NCBI RefSeq assembly: GCF_018139145.2
Contig: NC_059486.1
Coordinates: 11,718,001-11,782,000 of the forward strand
DNA length: 64,000 nt
Source of the DNA: Gymnogyps californianus
Taxonomy: Eukaryota > Chordata > Aves > Accipitriformes > Cathartidae
Direction: 5' to 3'
Position numbers and translations under genes: made by a program. A model generated the notes under the pieces. That model saw only the letters and a program-made list of their open reading frames with translations, was not told the DNA's origin and did no database searches. Shown one piece after another: positions 37,901 to 50,849 of the stretch (positions are counted from its first letter, which is position 1; each line of letters opens with the position of its first letter).

Positions 37901-40900
37901 CATTCCTGCTGCATGGGTTTCCCATCTATTCTGCCAGGGGAGCTAGGTGCAAACTGTGCTATGCTAAAGAAAAGGCAGAGCTCTGATCTTCTGCCAAGCT
38001 AACAGAATGGGTTGCAGACTCTGAACAGCAAATTCTCCATCGCTGTATTTTTCCACACTCCACTGAGAATCCGTAGACACTTTTCACTCTCTTGTATTTA
38101 AATAGGAGCCCTGATCCTCTTCAGACAGCTTTAGGAAAAAAGCGTTTAGTTCTGTAGCTTCGGATCAACTCTTGTTAGCGTGTATACTGGGCAGTCTCCT
38201 TGATTTTATTATTCTGTTTAAAAAGAGGACCTCTGACTCTGCCTGCAGTGAATGTGCTTATGCCTTCTAATTTTCACTGTTATTTTATCTGAGCAACTTA
38301 TCCCTTCAGTCAGCCTGCACTCCCCTTGAAACAACAGAGAAAGGCTCCAGAAAGGTTTGATTCCCTGCCATTCCCACAACTGAAGACATATTTTTAGGGA
38401 CTTTTCCCTACTATTGTAGGGTCAAAGACAAGTGATGTAAATTGGAACTGATTGGAAGCAACTAGAATCTCCGTCAGGACTAGGAGTGGCCTTAAGAATC
38501 AAGTAAATAAACCTTCCTAAACCCAGAGAAGCTCCCAAACTGGAGAGAATGAAACCCTGCATCTTCACCTTTGCCTTTTCTATATAGCAGGGTATGTCAT
38601 GCTAAAAAAAGAAATACAGTCATCAGAACAGTAAGTATCCTTCCAAAGCATTTTCTTTCATACAGGATTCTCAAAGCATTTCTCAGGCCAGAGCCACCAC
38701 CCAGCAGCAAGCACCATGACGTGATTTCTGTGTCTGTTTCAAGAGTTTTTAGACTAGACAAATGCTGCATTTAGCAGATGTATCTCCAGGATTCAATCAT
38801 TATTTGCATGCTTAATCCATAGTAATCAACAAATGCAATCCAATAGCACGGCTCCTGACAGTTTGTACCAACCATCTGTATGGAGCAAAGGACAACATCC
38901 ACGCTCTCCCCAGTGCTTTCTTTCAGGCTGTGATTTGCCCCTAAGAAGCCATTTGTGATCAGTAAGGTGGATATTGAGAGGAGTTCAGTCACCACTTTGG
39001 TATGCTAAGGCAACTAACAGTGCAAAACTAGCTTATAATGCAAGCCACAGCCTTTTATAATTGCTCTGAGAACTTTCATATATCACCAAGAGAGCATTGG
39101 TCTTGTTCCTAACTCAGTGCATACCTCTAAGACCTTGTCGTCATTGCAGGGGCTGTCCGGAGGCAGGGTGCACTCTGAGGCACACCGACGTGCCGGTGCT
39201 GTGTGCGCTGGCTGTGCCTGGTGGCTCTTCTTTTAGCCCCTCAGAGTATTTGTGTTCCTGCGTGTAACTTGGCTGTCCCAATATTTTTCTGAGGTAATTT
39301 CAAATGCAGTTGAGTCTCTACAATACAGATTGCAAGCAAATTCTCTTTCATGTCTGTTATATGGAGGCTTGCTATTATCCTGTAGCATTTTCTTTATATA
39401 TTTCATGTGCTATTTCTAAAGGGCTGTCAAATGACTGTCAATTATTTATTCATATCAGGTGGAGCAGATGTAGAAGAAGTGCCATATCCAAAGTTAAAGA
39501 GCACTACCTCAAAACTTTGTAAGAAAGAAATAACTCAAATTTTAATAACCTTACCTTTTACTCATGTGGGTTTTTTTTCCATTTCTAAGCTTTTTTGCTT
39601 GGGTTGATTACCATACACATTGCTGTAGGTGATTTTGTTTGAAGGTAGTTGAGTGAAAAATAAAGATTAATCTTGACTGAATTTTTAATCATGTTTGCAA
39701 ATGAATTGCAGCAACCAAATACCAGCTGGTGTGGAAATGCATTTATTAAGAAAATACGGAATCAAAACTGAGCCACTTGGTAACTTTACCAGCTTAGCAA
39801 GCTCCTTATGACTCGTTCCATAAAATTATTCATTTGGTAAATGATGAGACTGTCTTTAAGTAACCAGCACTGGGGAAACTTTACGTATAGCAGTGTGTGA
39901 CGATGCATGGGGAAAAGAACAGGGGATGGTAGAGTGGGCAACACTACTGGGAGACTGAGGAGGCTGCATTCAAGCCTTTGTTCTTTCATAGGTTTTCTGT
40001 GGTAGCAAATTCCTCATTTCTATGCTGCAGCTTATTTTTATGTAAAATGGAGGGGGGGGCACTGATAGATGTCATGTGATGCTTGGATAATGTCCTGATG
40101 GAGGACCCAGAGCTGATGTAAAAATGTATTTGAAAGGACTGAATGAAGTAGCACGTAGACAGCTGGGCTGATGCATGTGGCATGAAGATCTGCTTTGTGG
40201 CAGTCCTTCAAATCCCTCGCTATAAATTGACATACCCAGTGTTCCCAAAGGTCCAGGGGGACAGATTTGTCTCCTACCTGTCATTCCTCCTAGGAGCAGC
40301 TGCCAGCTGCCTCATTCCCTCTCTTGTTGCGCTGTTTCTAACACTATTCTTTGGGTACATTAAGTGCTATTGATTCACCTCAACCGTTACTGCCTGCCCA
40401 GTTTCACTCCTGTTAATCCTTTTTTAGTACAAAGGCCCCACGCACCCCCCTGGATCGTAGCGGGGGGGCTGAACATTTGGCAGAAGCACGGTCTGAAGGA
40501 TTTTCATTTTAACTTTCGGTGATGTTAATCAGTCATTTTGTAGAGAAGAGCTAATGGCTTTAAGAATTCTTAAGGATAGTTTTGGTCAGATGCTACTCCT
40601 ATTGAAATTAGTATGATGGTGATTAGTGATTCAAAGGAAGCTCAGTATTTTTATTAACAAATCCTGCTTCTAAATTTTGAGTCATTGTAGTCTGCTCAAA
40701 TTAGCATATACCATCAACCTGCAGCTTTCAACTCTGTTTTCTCAAACACTGGTATCTTGGGTAAAATGTCTGAGTCCATTCTTTGGTTGTCTTCAAGCCA
40801 AATCCAACTGACTGAAGCTGGCAGATCTGAATCTCATTTTCATTGCTCCATCCGTGCTTAGAAGGTTATAAATTGTTTGAGTTGGGAAAAAATCTTCCTA

Positions 40901-41999
40901 TAGCAGTTTATCTTTGCCTGAACCACACGGGACTGGCCACTATCAGATCAGAGTGAGAAACCATTTAAGCCAGTCTGTGATGACAAGTCCCATATTCTGT
41001 CTCTCCATACTTCTATGGGGCACGTAGTTTGGGATTGGGTCATTTCAGGGTTTTGTTTTGTTTTTCACCTTCCCCTCCGCTCGCCAGCCTGAAGGAAACA
41101 TTTTGGGGATCTTTTCTGTTTTCATTTTAAAATCACCTCATAACCTTGCAGTGTTCATCACTTTCCCTGTATTATTGTTGTAGACAGTGTTAAGATCCTA
41201 GCTGATTGAGTTTATTGATTTCTGAGTGATCTCTTGAGTGTTATTTCACATTCATGTTCTGTCAGCATTGTGTAGACAGCCTGTGTTAGAGAATTTTGTA
41301 TTTATTATACATGAAACTACTCCTCTGCAGACTTCCAATTTCAAGGCATTGAATGGATGTAGGAACACAAGGGACAATATGCACAGTCTCTCTACAAACC
41401 ACTTTTTATCTGAAGATTTCAGAAATTGAAAAAAACATATAGAAGTAAGAAAATTTGGAAGAGTATGTTCAGGGCAAATTTATTTCTTATTTTCTACAGA
41501 AACTAAGTCATCTCTAAGAGCACAGCCACATGCTGGCTTGGGCGATCATGGGAGGAAGAAAAATAAAACATGCTGTCCTGAATTCTTTGTGTAGGCCACT
41601 TTTTTCCATAAAAACCTTTCATGATTTGTTACACGTAAAAAATTGTTTTTATATTCTCTAGACCAGTATTTTCTAATTAACGCTGGTGTTTGAACTCTTG
41701 TTTCTGAACTACGTACTAACTCTAGAAACCTACTGCAAACCTTGACCTGCTTTGTTCCTCTCGAAGCTCAGCAATAACATTTTATGAAGACACATTCAAA
41801 AGTGTCATTGCGATACTCAAGGCTAGCCATCTTCCTTATGGCCTAGAGCAATGCTACAGCTTACTGGGATGCCTTTCCCTTTCCACTTGTGTCTGAGCTA
41901 TTTTAGGCAACAGCCAGTTAATCGTTTTCTCTAGCAAAACCCTTCAAAGGGCTTGCCCTGAGCTGTAATGTTACACTCTCTCTAAAAGGATGCTCTTAC
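34961..41999. other. Non-coding stretch, no gene seen
   Basis: Seven kilobases without a recognisable exon. A short direct repeat, TGGCCTTTAAAT, occurs at 35295 and 35310. A small CpG-rich patch lies at about 39155-39230 (CGGAGG, CACCGACGTGCCGGTG). A moderately GC-rich part at 37715-37960 carries a 107-codon ORF without motifs. Confidence 0.5.
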
Positions 42000-42310
42000 A
42001 GTGCAGTGACCAAAATGTCTTATAAAAACAACTCAGAAATACGTTACGCACGTTGCTGCTACTTGTCTACAGACCTTGACATTGTCAAGTCAATGCATGC
42101 CAGACAATCCTCTGTCTATCGGCGTGATGCACATTAAACTTTCCCCATTGGGTCATTTCATAAAGTAAGTTTTAAGAAATGCCAGAAAATCGCAAAGCTG
42201 TTTGAAATCAACGGAATACAACAATCTTAAAAAAAAAAAAAAAAAAGACAGTTTTAATTCTTAACATCATGCATAATTTGCAAGTTCTTCAGCGGGACTT
42301 TTGGGGACAT
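42000..42310. promoter_or_regulatory. Putative conserved non-coding element
   Basis: The texture is enhancer-like, with retained CpGs (AATACGTTACGCACGTTG, TCTATCGGCGTGATG) in AT-rich DNA and a perfect interrupted palindrome, CTTGACA-T-TGTCAAG, at 42075-42089. CATCATGCATAATTTGC near 42270 resembles an octamer/POU-type site. No ORF explains the block. An A18 run (42229-42246) splits it. Conservation has not been tested. Confidence 0.27.
42229..42246 (+). repeat. A18 homopolymer
   Basis: Eighteen uninterrupted A, without a recognisable retroposon upstream. Confidence 0.9.
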
Positions 42311-43965
42311 AAGATAGGTTTATATCAGTCAGCAATTGCCCATCCTGGACTGCTTAGAGGGCTTATGCCATTCATTTTCCTGTTGCTTGGTTGATGCTAA
42401 TGGTCACCAGGAGCAATGTTTTATAGGGAGAGGAATAGGGAGTTGTGTTAGACCTCTGGCAAAATGTTTTTCAAGGGAGAAACTGATTATCCACTTTGAA
42501 TGAGCAGAGAGCAATCACAGAAATCTATTAAAGTAAATTTCTCATGTATCAAGTATTCTTAATTTTTTCCCTTATCAGGTATTTTTTCCTGCTTATCCTA
42601 GACTGTGAACTTCAGTCTCTCACATGATGTAAACAGTAGCTAACCAACCAAGAGCTACATCTATCTTATCTGCCATTAGCTTTCAACTTTCCTATCTGCT
42701 ATCAAACTGGGCTGTGGATCCTGGAAATACCTGTTTCTCTTAGTCTTTCAGTCCAATCTCAGACTGGTTTTCTTTTGTTCTTATACAATGACATTTTTCT
42801 TGTATTCTTCTATGAAATATCATATCTTTCTGCTGTGACTTTTTTTTTCTTGCTATGGCTGTGTTGCAATTAGTGATGAGTCAACTTTAAAAAGTTGGCT
42901 CAGGTTCCCCAGAGTTCAGAGATTTATCTGTCTTTAGTGCAAACCACAGCCCCATGACACTACCCACAGGGGAATATGACCATCCACTTACACAACCATA
43001 GTTTTCATATGTATCTGTTTTGCTTCTAATATTATTCCCTCATTTTATAGTATTCTGATTGCTTAACTCAATTTAATTTTCATTGATGGTTGTTGAAACT
43101 TAGTATATTGTATTAGTTCCTAATAATATTTGGTAACATTCTTTTTTTAAAAGTAATGACTGGAAATCTTAATTGTAATACAATTGCATAATGCTAAAGT
43201 ACGAAGCTGGGCCAATTTACTGGGATTTGAGGCAGCCTAGCCATTTCTGCTCTTTTAACTGATTTCTTTTTCTAGTTACTGAATGAAGGTTAAAATAACA
43301 TTTCAAGATGATAGAGGCGAATCACCTACAAAAACACAATGGAAGGTGATTGTAAGTGTGTGGTATGATAAAAGACCCAGGGTGTTGCTATTGCATGACA
43401 AGCTATTATAATAGACGTGAGTGAGGTCAAAGACAGAAAAACCAATGATTAAGATGTATTGCCACAGAAACAGGAAATCTTTTGGAAGACATGCAATCTT
43501 GAACTAAATGCCAATAAATGTAACAAAAAGTAGACAAGATACATGTTAGAGAGATGAACGAGGGGGATTCATGGACCCAGGAGGTATGTGGAGAGTGTTC
43601 AGGAACAGAATATTCTTGTGACAGTATGGTAGACCTTTATCCAGCAGCGTAACAGGCAGTAATATTGGTCAAAACAGATACTGCAACTAGAAAGAAACGT
43701 TGTTTTCTCCTCTATCAGGAGAACAGAAAATACCAGCCTCAGCTCTGTCAAAATCAAAACAGCTAACACTTACTACTATCCACACTTTTTCTTCTGTCAT
43801 GAAGGGCACTTGTGCCATTTCCTCATGCCTTCTTTGACTGGTTTTGCTATGGCATAAATGTTGCTTGACGGATCTGAGGTAGTCGAGTGCAAGGAGAGCC
43901 GAGCGACTAATGATATCTATGGCTGAGTTGCTGAGGATAATCTTTGTTTTCTTTTTCTTTCACAG
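42311..43965. other. Non-coding stretch, nothing recognised
   Basis: No notable ORF, repeat or RNA gene was identified. Confidence 0.5.
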
Positions 43966-44072
43966 CGTGATGTATGCAGTGGCATGGCTCTAAGCAAAGG
44001 CAGAAAATTGTGCAAATTCCTAGTAAACTGAAAAATAGATCATTCAACTTAATATTTAGAGTGACAGTTCAG
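43966..44072 (+). other. Possible non-coding exon (first of a pair)
   Basis: A strong pyrimidine tract, TTTTCTTTTTCTTTCACAG, ends at 43965, and GTTCAG|GTAAATG lies at 44072/44073. The 107-nt interval has stops in all forward frames, so it would be non-coding. It lies 607 nt before a second splice-bounded segment on the same strand. Confidence 0.2.
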
Positions 44073-44679
44073 GTAAATGGTAATGAGCTTAGTATCAAAT
44101 GAACATTAACCTCCCAACTTCACCAAAACTCTGCTTTAAACTGCCTGTGCTTTGCTCTGCTTATATCTGATGCTCGGGAAGAAATGAGAAATTCGGAGTG
44201 ACTTCCATAAATCTTCCTGAGAGAAAAAAAATTCTTTAAAAAATAAAAAGCCTCTCTGCCAGAAAGTCTCCAATTATAACTTGGTCATGTTTTCATTAAG
44301 TCAATGGTGAGAAACCTGCTGTCCACTGCAGTTCTACTGCTGTAGTCAAACAGCCAGAACTCCGTCTTCCGAAGGGGAAGAGTTAACTGTGGAGACAGGC
44401 CATTGCGCACAGCCTTTTTGTCCTTGAACTGCCTCTCATGTTTATTCCAAACTCAGCTGAGTCTCAGCTTCATGCATTAAATAATCTTATGGGCCATGCC
44501 CAAATTTTTCTGGGCTCTGCATTCATCTTTCTATGCCTTTTGTTGGCACTAAACTAGTTGGAAGCATTTGCTTCTAATAACTAACTAGCATGTAAGATTG
44601 AGTACACGTTTGAAATCCAGTGTGTGGAAGGGATGAAGACACAGGTACTGTAAAGCACACTATACTTTTTCTACTTTAG

Positions 44680-44756
44680 ATCCTACTTACCCCCATTGAC
44701 ATCCCTGGAGAACTACAGTAATCTGGATCGAAGATAGTAATAGCACAGTAAGTTCC
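44680..44756 (+). other. Possible non-coding exon (second of a pair)
   Basis: The acceptor ACTTTTTCTACTTTAG ends at 44679, and the donor AGCACA|GTAAGTT is at 44756/44757. The 77-nt interval is not open. A further acceptor, TTTGCTTTTACAG, ends at 45337, and an AATAAA lies at about 46456. A plus-strand non-coding transcript through here, antisense to the minus-strand exon at 45818-46330, is thus formally possible. Confidence 0.18.
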
Positions 44757-45817
44757 TTCCTTGTGTCTCTTCTGTCCTGTTTGCTGTCTTTAATATTACA
44801 CTGAGATTGAAAATTCTTAGGGGTAGGGTTCTGTCATAATAGCACAGTCACTATGACAAGGGAAATATGGCCTTTAGATGCTATTCAATAAAATTCAAAT
44901 CACAGTAGTAATTATAAATGTCTTTCTCAGGTAACTCGTGAAGTCAACACATAGCATAACATTATAAATGCATCCTCTTTGCTGGGCTTGATTTTGTTAA
45001 TGAAGTAATGAACAAGAATACAACAGAACATTCAGCTCCAACCTTCTCCCCAAATTCACCTTATGGTTCTTATTCCAGCTGCTACATCCTCTACATCAAC
45101 TTCTGTAAGATGGGATGATAGCCCATCGGCATCATGCCCTACCTTCCTATCACCTTGGACACAACCGCTGGCCTAAGCTGTTTCAGCGAAACATTGCTAG
45201 TTATTGCAAAAAGACAGAATTGCCTAACTGCACTGCCTGTGTGCCTTGAAGTCTGGTGAGCCACCTATAAGAAAAGATATATCAGTTTTTATCATTGGAG
45301 CTCAGTAATTCTAAATATCTGTTCTTTGCTTTTACAGTGAAGTCTAGTAGTTGCAGAAGAAATGTTTGCTTTTCAGATCAACTTACAAAACTGGAGAAGG
45401 AATTAGAACTTTTTAATAGTTTCATCCCTGTTCAATTCTGGATGGAATTGAACTGACTTAAATGGTTTTAGTGTCTTTGGCCATTAGCGGCTTCTCTAAT
45501 TTGTAACGTTTTCAATGTATCTGATCTGTAACTGTATCGGAATATAATTCTGATCTGTCAGCGATCAGAATTTAGGGCAAAGGGAGATAATTGTAACTGC
45601 AATCAGTAGTCTCTAACTTCCTGTAAAGGGATCTATAGGACAGCCAATGTCGGGACTGCCCCATTTGTAGCCCCGTGCCCCTGTAATGCAGGAGTTCAGC
45701 CCTGCCAACAGTGTGCAAGTCCGTGGAGCTATTTGGGATATTATCAGTTCCTATCCAAGGGGGTTTTATGACGTTCCATTGGTTGAGGGAAATGTAGATA
45801 TGGCAAACAAATTCCTG
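44757..45817. other. Non-coding stretch with a perfect hairpin
   Basis: AATTCTGATC (45546-45555) and GATCAGAATT (45563-45572) form a perfect 10-bp inverted repeat around a 7-nt loop. A minus-strand ORF (45572-45820) lies mostly beyond the poly(A) signal of the neighbouring candidate gene and has no motif. Confidence 0.55.
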
Positions 45818-46330
45818 CACTCTGCTTATAAAAACATTTTATTTTAGATTTTCTATTCTTTCTTTAAAAGTAATATCAACTGGGCATTTCAATTCATTTT
45901 AACTGGTATATTTTTGTGTGAACCTGATGAACAGGCAAAAATCTTTTTTCCCTGCATGGCCATAGTTAACAAGGCTTTCTCCTTACAAGTGGCACCTTTC
46001 AAGCAGCTGTAATACTGCCGGCTGTATTCTTACTGTGCTCTTATGTAAACAAGACCTAGCATTTAAAACTTGTACTGTTCTTTCGTTCTGGCAGAAGTTG
46101 TTTTCGTCACGCTCTTTTCATTATTTTTAAGCCATTGAACTCTCAGTCCTACAAATACTAAAATTGCACAAAGGCCAAGCAAAGCAAGAGCGCTGATTTG
46201 CCATTGGCAGTGGGGAGGGCGAGTATTTTCATCGGTACTGGATTCACAGCACAAAGTCAATAACAAAGCAATATTTATAGAACTTGGAGATGATTGTAAA
46301 CATACTTCAAAAAAATTATCTTCAGCAGCA
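45818..46330 (-). CDS. Probable terminal exon of an unidentified single-pass membrane protein
   Basis: The minus strand is open from 46398 to the TAA at 46063-46065. Splice acceptors fit at ATTACATTTTCAG (exon from 46330) or CTGTGAATCCAG (exon from 46237); both enter in phase 2. The frame encodes an ectodomain end with Cys residues (ENTRPPHCQWQ), then an 18-residue hydrophobic helix, ISALALLGLCAILVFVGL (46144-46197). A basic tail of about 26 residues follows (RVQWLKNNEK, ending EQYKF), consistent with a type I membrane protein under the positive-inside rule. Six CpGs in the 175 coding bases nearest the stop contrast with the CpG-poor surroundings, as in constrained coding sequence. An AATAAA for this strand lies at 45838-45843, about 220 nt past the stop, so the exon should end near 45818. 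I do not recognise the protein, and the upstream exons were not found with confidence. Confidence 0.45.
45838..45843 (-). terminator. Candidate poly(A) signal AATAAA
   Basis: The minus strand reads CTAAAATAAAATG. It is the first canonical hexamer downstream of the stop codon at 46063 and is well placed for a short 3' UTR. Confidence 0.4.
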
Positions 46331-49300
46331 CTGAAAATGTAATAATCAGTGATCACAAGTGCTTGAGTTATTTTTTTTCTATTTTTGTAGCCAGGCATTC
46401 TTATAATACTGTTCTTGCTGTTTCCATTCCTATATTAATATAATTTTGTTGCAAACAATAAACATAGCAGGAAACCAAATAATCAGGCATGTTGGTAAAG
46501 TGCAGACTCCAACAGTTAGCAGTGTTCAGTACAAGGTTCAGCTTAGCTATGAACCTTTGAAATAACATCTATGATGCATGTTTAGTGCTTCTGCATCTTA
46601 TACGTGTTTTTTTTAAATGAAAGTGTTCCAATAAAAGATGATCTGTATGGTCTTTTGGGGCACAAATCTGCTACTATTTTTGTTCAGTGCCTATTCACAT
46701 CCATCACCAGAACTTTAAGGTGGTGCTGTATTGGAATTAATACCTAGTTTAACTCTTGTGCTCTCTGGTAGAGCTAGTTCAGTGGCCAGACAAGAGGAGT
46801 CTTGTTACTAAGGCACCACAACTTAACAGAGAAGGCTGAACACAGACTAGTTAGCTGCACACCAGAGCACCCAACACCAAAGAGGAGCTGTTTACGCAAC
46901 ACTCAGAGACCTTCCTGGAATGCATACTAAAAATATGTATAGATATAGCCATATCTGTTTTACCCAGCAGTAGAAACTTCTGCTTTGCAGTGAAGACTGG
47001 ACTCAGGGAATTAGAGAGGCATGGAGCTGTAGCTGGCTTGAACTAGTCTCCCCTACCTGCACCCCATGAGTCAAGGATTCAGTCAGAAATGAAAAAAAGA
47101 AGTGGTAAGATTAGGATTTTTATCTGAAACCTGAGCCTTAGTTAAACTGTGCTGGGGACAGCATTGTTCTGCCCTCCCACAGAGATGCTGTGAGCTCACT
47201 GTCTGGTAAAGCTATCTATTGTGGAGGAGAGAGTCAGGTACTAGCAAGTCAAAATAAATGAGAAATCATCTGAACTATGCATGTAGGATGTGGTGCAAGT
47301 ATATATTTTTCCCCTATCTTCTCAAACAAGTTCAGCTAGTGATGTATTTCAATGAAAAACAGTGAGGCATTTGGAGATACTTCAAACATCCATGTCACAG
47401 CTGATGACTTCAAAATATAGGACCAGCTCAGGGGACGCATCCAGAAGTGGCAGCAAGGAATCAAACTGAAAATAGTAAGTTCATTTCAGATAAGATCCAG
47501 TTTATGGCAAAGCAGCCAAATATAGGGAGGACATAGTCTTATCATGAGCAGTAAGCCAGCTCACAGTGGAGTTAAAGCCAATATGAAACTCTTAAGGGCA
47601 AAAGGCACTGTAGAAGACAAGGGGGACAACTTGCTCCAGTGACGCATCCTGCCCTATTGAGACAGTTGTTAAGGGAGCCTTGTAGCTTCGTGGTGGTCAT
47701 AGGAGTGTGACAAGATACTGCATCAGCTGAAGAAAATCCTTAGTATAATACCAATACTTCTGCACCAAGCAAATTTTTTTGTAAGAGGAGTATGTCTCAT
47801 ACAGGGTAGAGGTCTGCTTTCAAATGCACCATGAACTCTGCCAGGAGGACAAAGCAATGCCAAAACTGAGAAGAAATTACTAACTATTGGAATTGTATTA
47901 CAGAAAATACTTTATGTGTTAGCAAAAATACTATAAAGTGTATTGGTTTTTTAAATTGCACATATCTTGAAACCCAGTGTGCAATGAAACAATGCAAAGT
48001 CAGTAGCTATCACGGCTGTAACTGCAGTCTGGGAGCCATGCTGAGACGCAGGGAGCAGTAAGATACAGCTATAATAAACATCTGAGGTTGGACTACACAA
48101 CTGGGATAAGAGATTGATAGCAGACTTTTATATTAGAAGAATCACAGGAGCAGCAAGTGCTACCTGTACAGAAAACGGTTAATCAGAGTCTACACCTTCC
48201 TTGTCTGAAACACAGATTGCATCCGGAAGCTTGTAAGATCAGTTCACAGTAAGATGATTGTAAGGTGTTCATGACAACTCAAGATTGAGATCTGCATGGC
48301 AATTTCCTACAGGTTCTTCTTACAGACAGAGGCTAAGAGAGAGGTAAGGACTAATATGAGACTTTTTTTGAGATGTTATTGAATATGACAGGTTTAAGTA
48401 TACAGACGGGAAATCTCTATTATGGTACTTCTCTTCATAATTGGTTTTGTACAATCAGAAGTCCTCAAAACTCTATCACATGAACAGACTTTGGTTTACA
48501 GTCCTTACAGTTGGGACAGGATTTAATAGAGAGAGAGTTCTGGTCTTAACTTTGGTGCCTCTCTGGCTTACCCACATGTCACAGCTGGTCGGAAGCATGA
48601 AAAGAGAGACTTTTCCTGAATCCCAGGTTGGGACCTGAGCCACCAGGCAACACTGCAGATACTGTGATATTTTCTGCTATTGTCATGATGCTTTATGGTG
48701 TCATTTTCCTACAGGATAAGCTAATTGCATAATTTCGTATTCAGACTTGAAGTTATCAAATGCCCATACTGCTTTGTCACATGCAGATTTCTAAACAACA
48801 CTGCCCATGCTGAGAGCTCTCTTCAAAATGGAACCTTCCTCATTTATCAAATCCTTATTCCTTAATACAGTTTGTTAAATTAGATTATCTATCACTATTT
48901 CACACGTACTCTCGGTCTACATGTTCTTTAATCCAGGTCATGAGGAATGGTAAATTCTTCTATGTTCAGGTTCATTTTGTTCCTGTTTTGTTATATAATT
49001 TATGAATTATAGTAGTTCAGACACATCTTCCATGCCATAGCCTCAAAATGTGTTTGATGAGCTACTCGGCACCTGCAAAACCCGCCTTATCAGTTGTTGT
49101 CAGCACCGTTCTCATTTGCCGTTTGTCTTATTTCCTTAGCTCTGACCTTGAAGGCTGTTCACAACTGTTGATTTGCATAGGAGGTAAAGCAGTCCTGCCC
49201 GTGGAAATACAGCCACAGCCACCAAGAGAGCAAAAATATGCTATTGTGTTTTGGCTGGATTTGTTTCTTCAAGATATACTGTCTTTCTGTAGAAGACCTG

Positions 49301-50849
49301 ATACAATGCAGTTGTCTATATATAGATTCCTTTATAAGTAGGATCGGTATGCATAGAATCAATTTAGTAATAAATATAATTCACCTAGAAGAGAGAAATA
49401 GCTTAATTTAGCCCAATATTTTGACTCTGTCAGTGGCTGATTGTCGATGCTGAGGGGTGAGAGATGTATAAGATCATCACAATAGCTAACAATTGCTATT
49501 TAGCTTGGGTATCACTTTGTTCTCATTAGAGTTCATGAAGCAATTTCATGTATTTTGTTTTAACATGCACATCAGTATGGGGTCTTGGTCACCGATTCTG
49601 CACACACATATGTGTGTGTTTAAGCATGGGAATAATCCTGCTGAAATGAGTGAGTCTAGTCAAAGCCTGAAGGCAAGCAAGGAGTATTGCAAGGTCATGG
49701 CTTTAGTCAAGGTGTCCAAATAATGGCCAGAGGGCTGGATTCAGCTTGTAAGGCAGTTTTTCTTGGCCTCTAGAAATGTTAGCTGGCTGGATGGAAGGCA
49801 AACAACACAGGATTTTGCGCTGCGTGCAAAAGCAGATAATACCTGGGAGGTTATTAAGTGCTGTATTTTACCTCCTGGATGCGGTTGTCTTGGTCTGACC
49901 CTCCCAAGGTAGCTGGGGCTAAGGGGGTGTTTGAGCGAGAGGGTTTAACTGGCCTGGCCAGTCAAATATGAGCCTTGAAAATAACCGCACCTGCATGTTC
50001 TTCAGCAATTTGGGACTATTTGATTTTGTCTCAGTGCTTGACAAAATAGCACATTCTTCCTCCGGTGGATCAGTCAGCTTTACATAGGATTGTTGTCCCT
50101 TAAAAATGAATTTTCCAGACTGTTCCTCAGTACCATGCTGCTGCTTGTTTTTTTCCTCTCATTTTAAACTTGTGTAACTCAAAGTAGAATTTGGTCCTAT
50201 ATATAAATCTTGTGCTTGACAAAATAACAAAGAAGCATTAACAAAAGGCAGTAGTAATTGCAGCATATCCACACTAATTGGTGGGTAGATTTACAATATA
50301 CTGTATGCAGCTAAGCTATGTCGGAGCTACAGAATTTCTTCTTGACATTACCTGTCTATTACATGCAAATAAAACTCCACCACCACAAGAATGCTCATGC
50401 AGGAAAATCAGACATGGGGAAGACTGAAATGCTTACAACATGATGGCTAGTCCTTCCTCCTTTTCTCAGTCTTTTCACCTCCATCTCTGTCCCCTCAGCC
50501 AGTGAGTCCTTGTTTCCTCTCTTCGTAACACCCGTTATCTTCCATCTCCAGACCCATTCTCAGTTGTTGGACTCCCTGTTGGGGTTGCACATGGGGTGTG
50601 CTCAGGGGAGTCGAGAGCTGCTGCCCTCCTGCTGGCAAGTGATTTTCTTTGCAGCCACCTTGGAAGAAAGAGGTGAAGGCTGAGAAACTGAGCTGGCTTA
50701 ATCAAAACCCAAGAAATGAAAACTGGGAAACAGCAAGTGCAGGAGATACATTAGTGACAGGGTCTCCAGTGCTTTTGCTTATTGCATGGGGAGGTACTCA
50801 AATATGAAAAAGAATAAGAAAATATTTTTTTAAATGTGATTTCACTTAC
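46331..50849. other. Non-coding stretch, no convincing exon
   Basis: If the minus-strand terminal exon is real, this would be the region of its preceding introns. Weak minus-strand donors occur (TGCAG|GTAGGG near 47056; ACAG|GTAGC near 48170), but no well-bounded open exon could be joined to it in the right phase. Confidence 0.45.

Noticed and set aside
46201..46240. Resemblance of PPHC before the membrane helix to the end of the ADAM EGF-like domain
   Set aside because: The CxC-xx-GW part expected just upstream is absent, so the assignment was not made.
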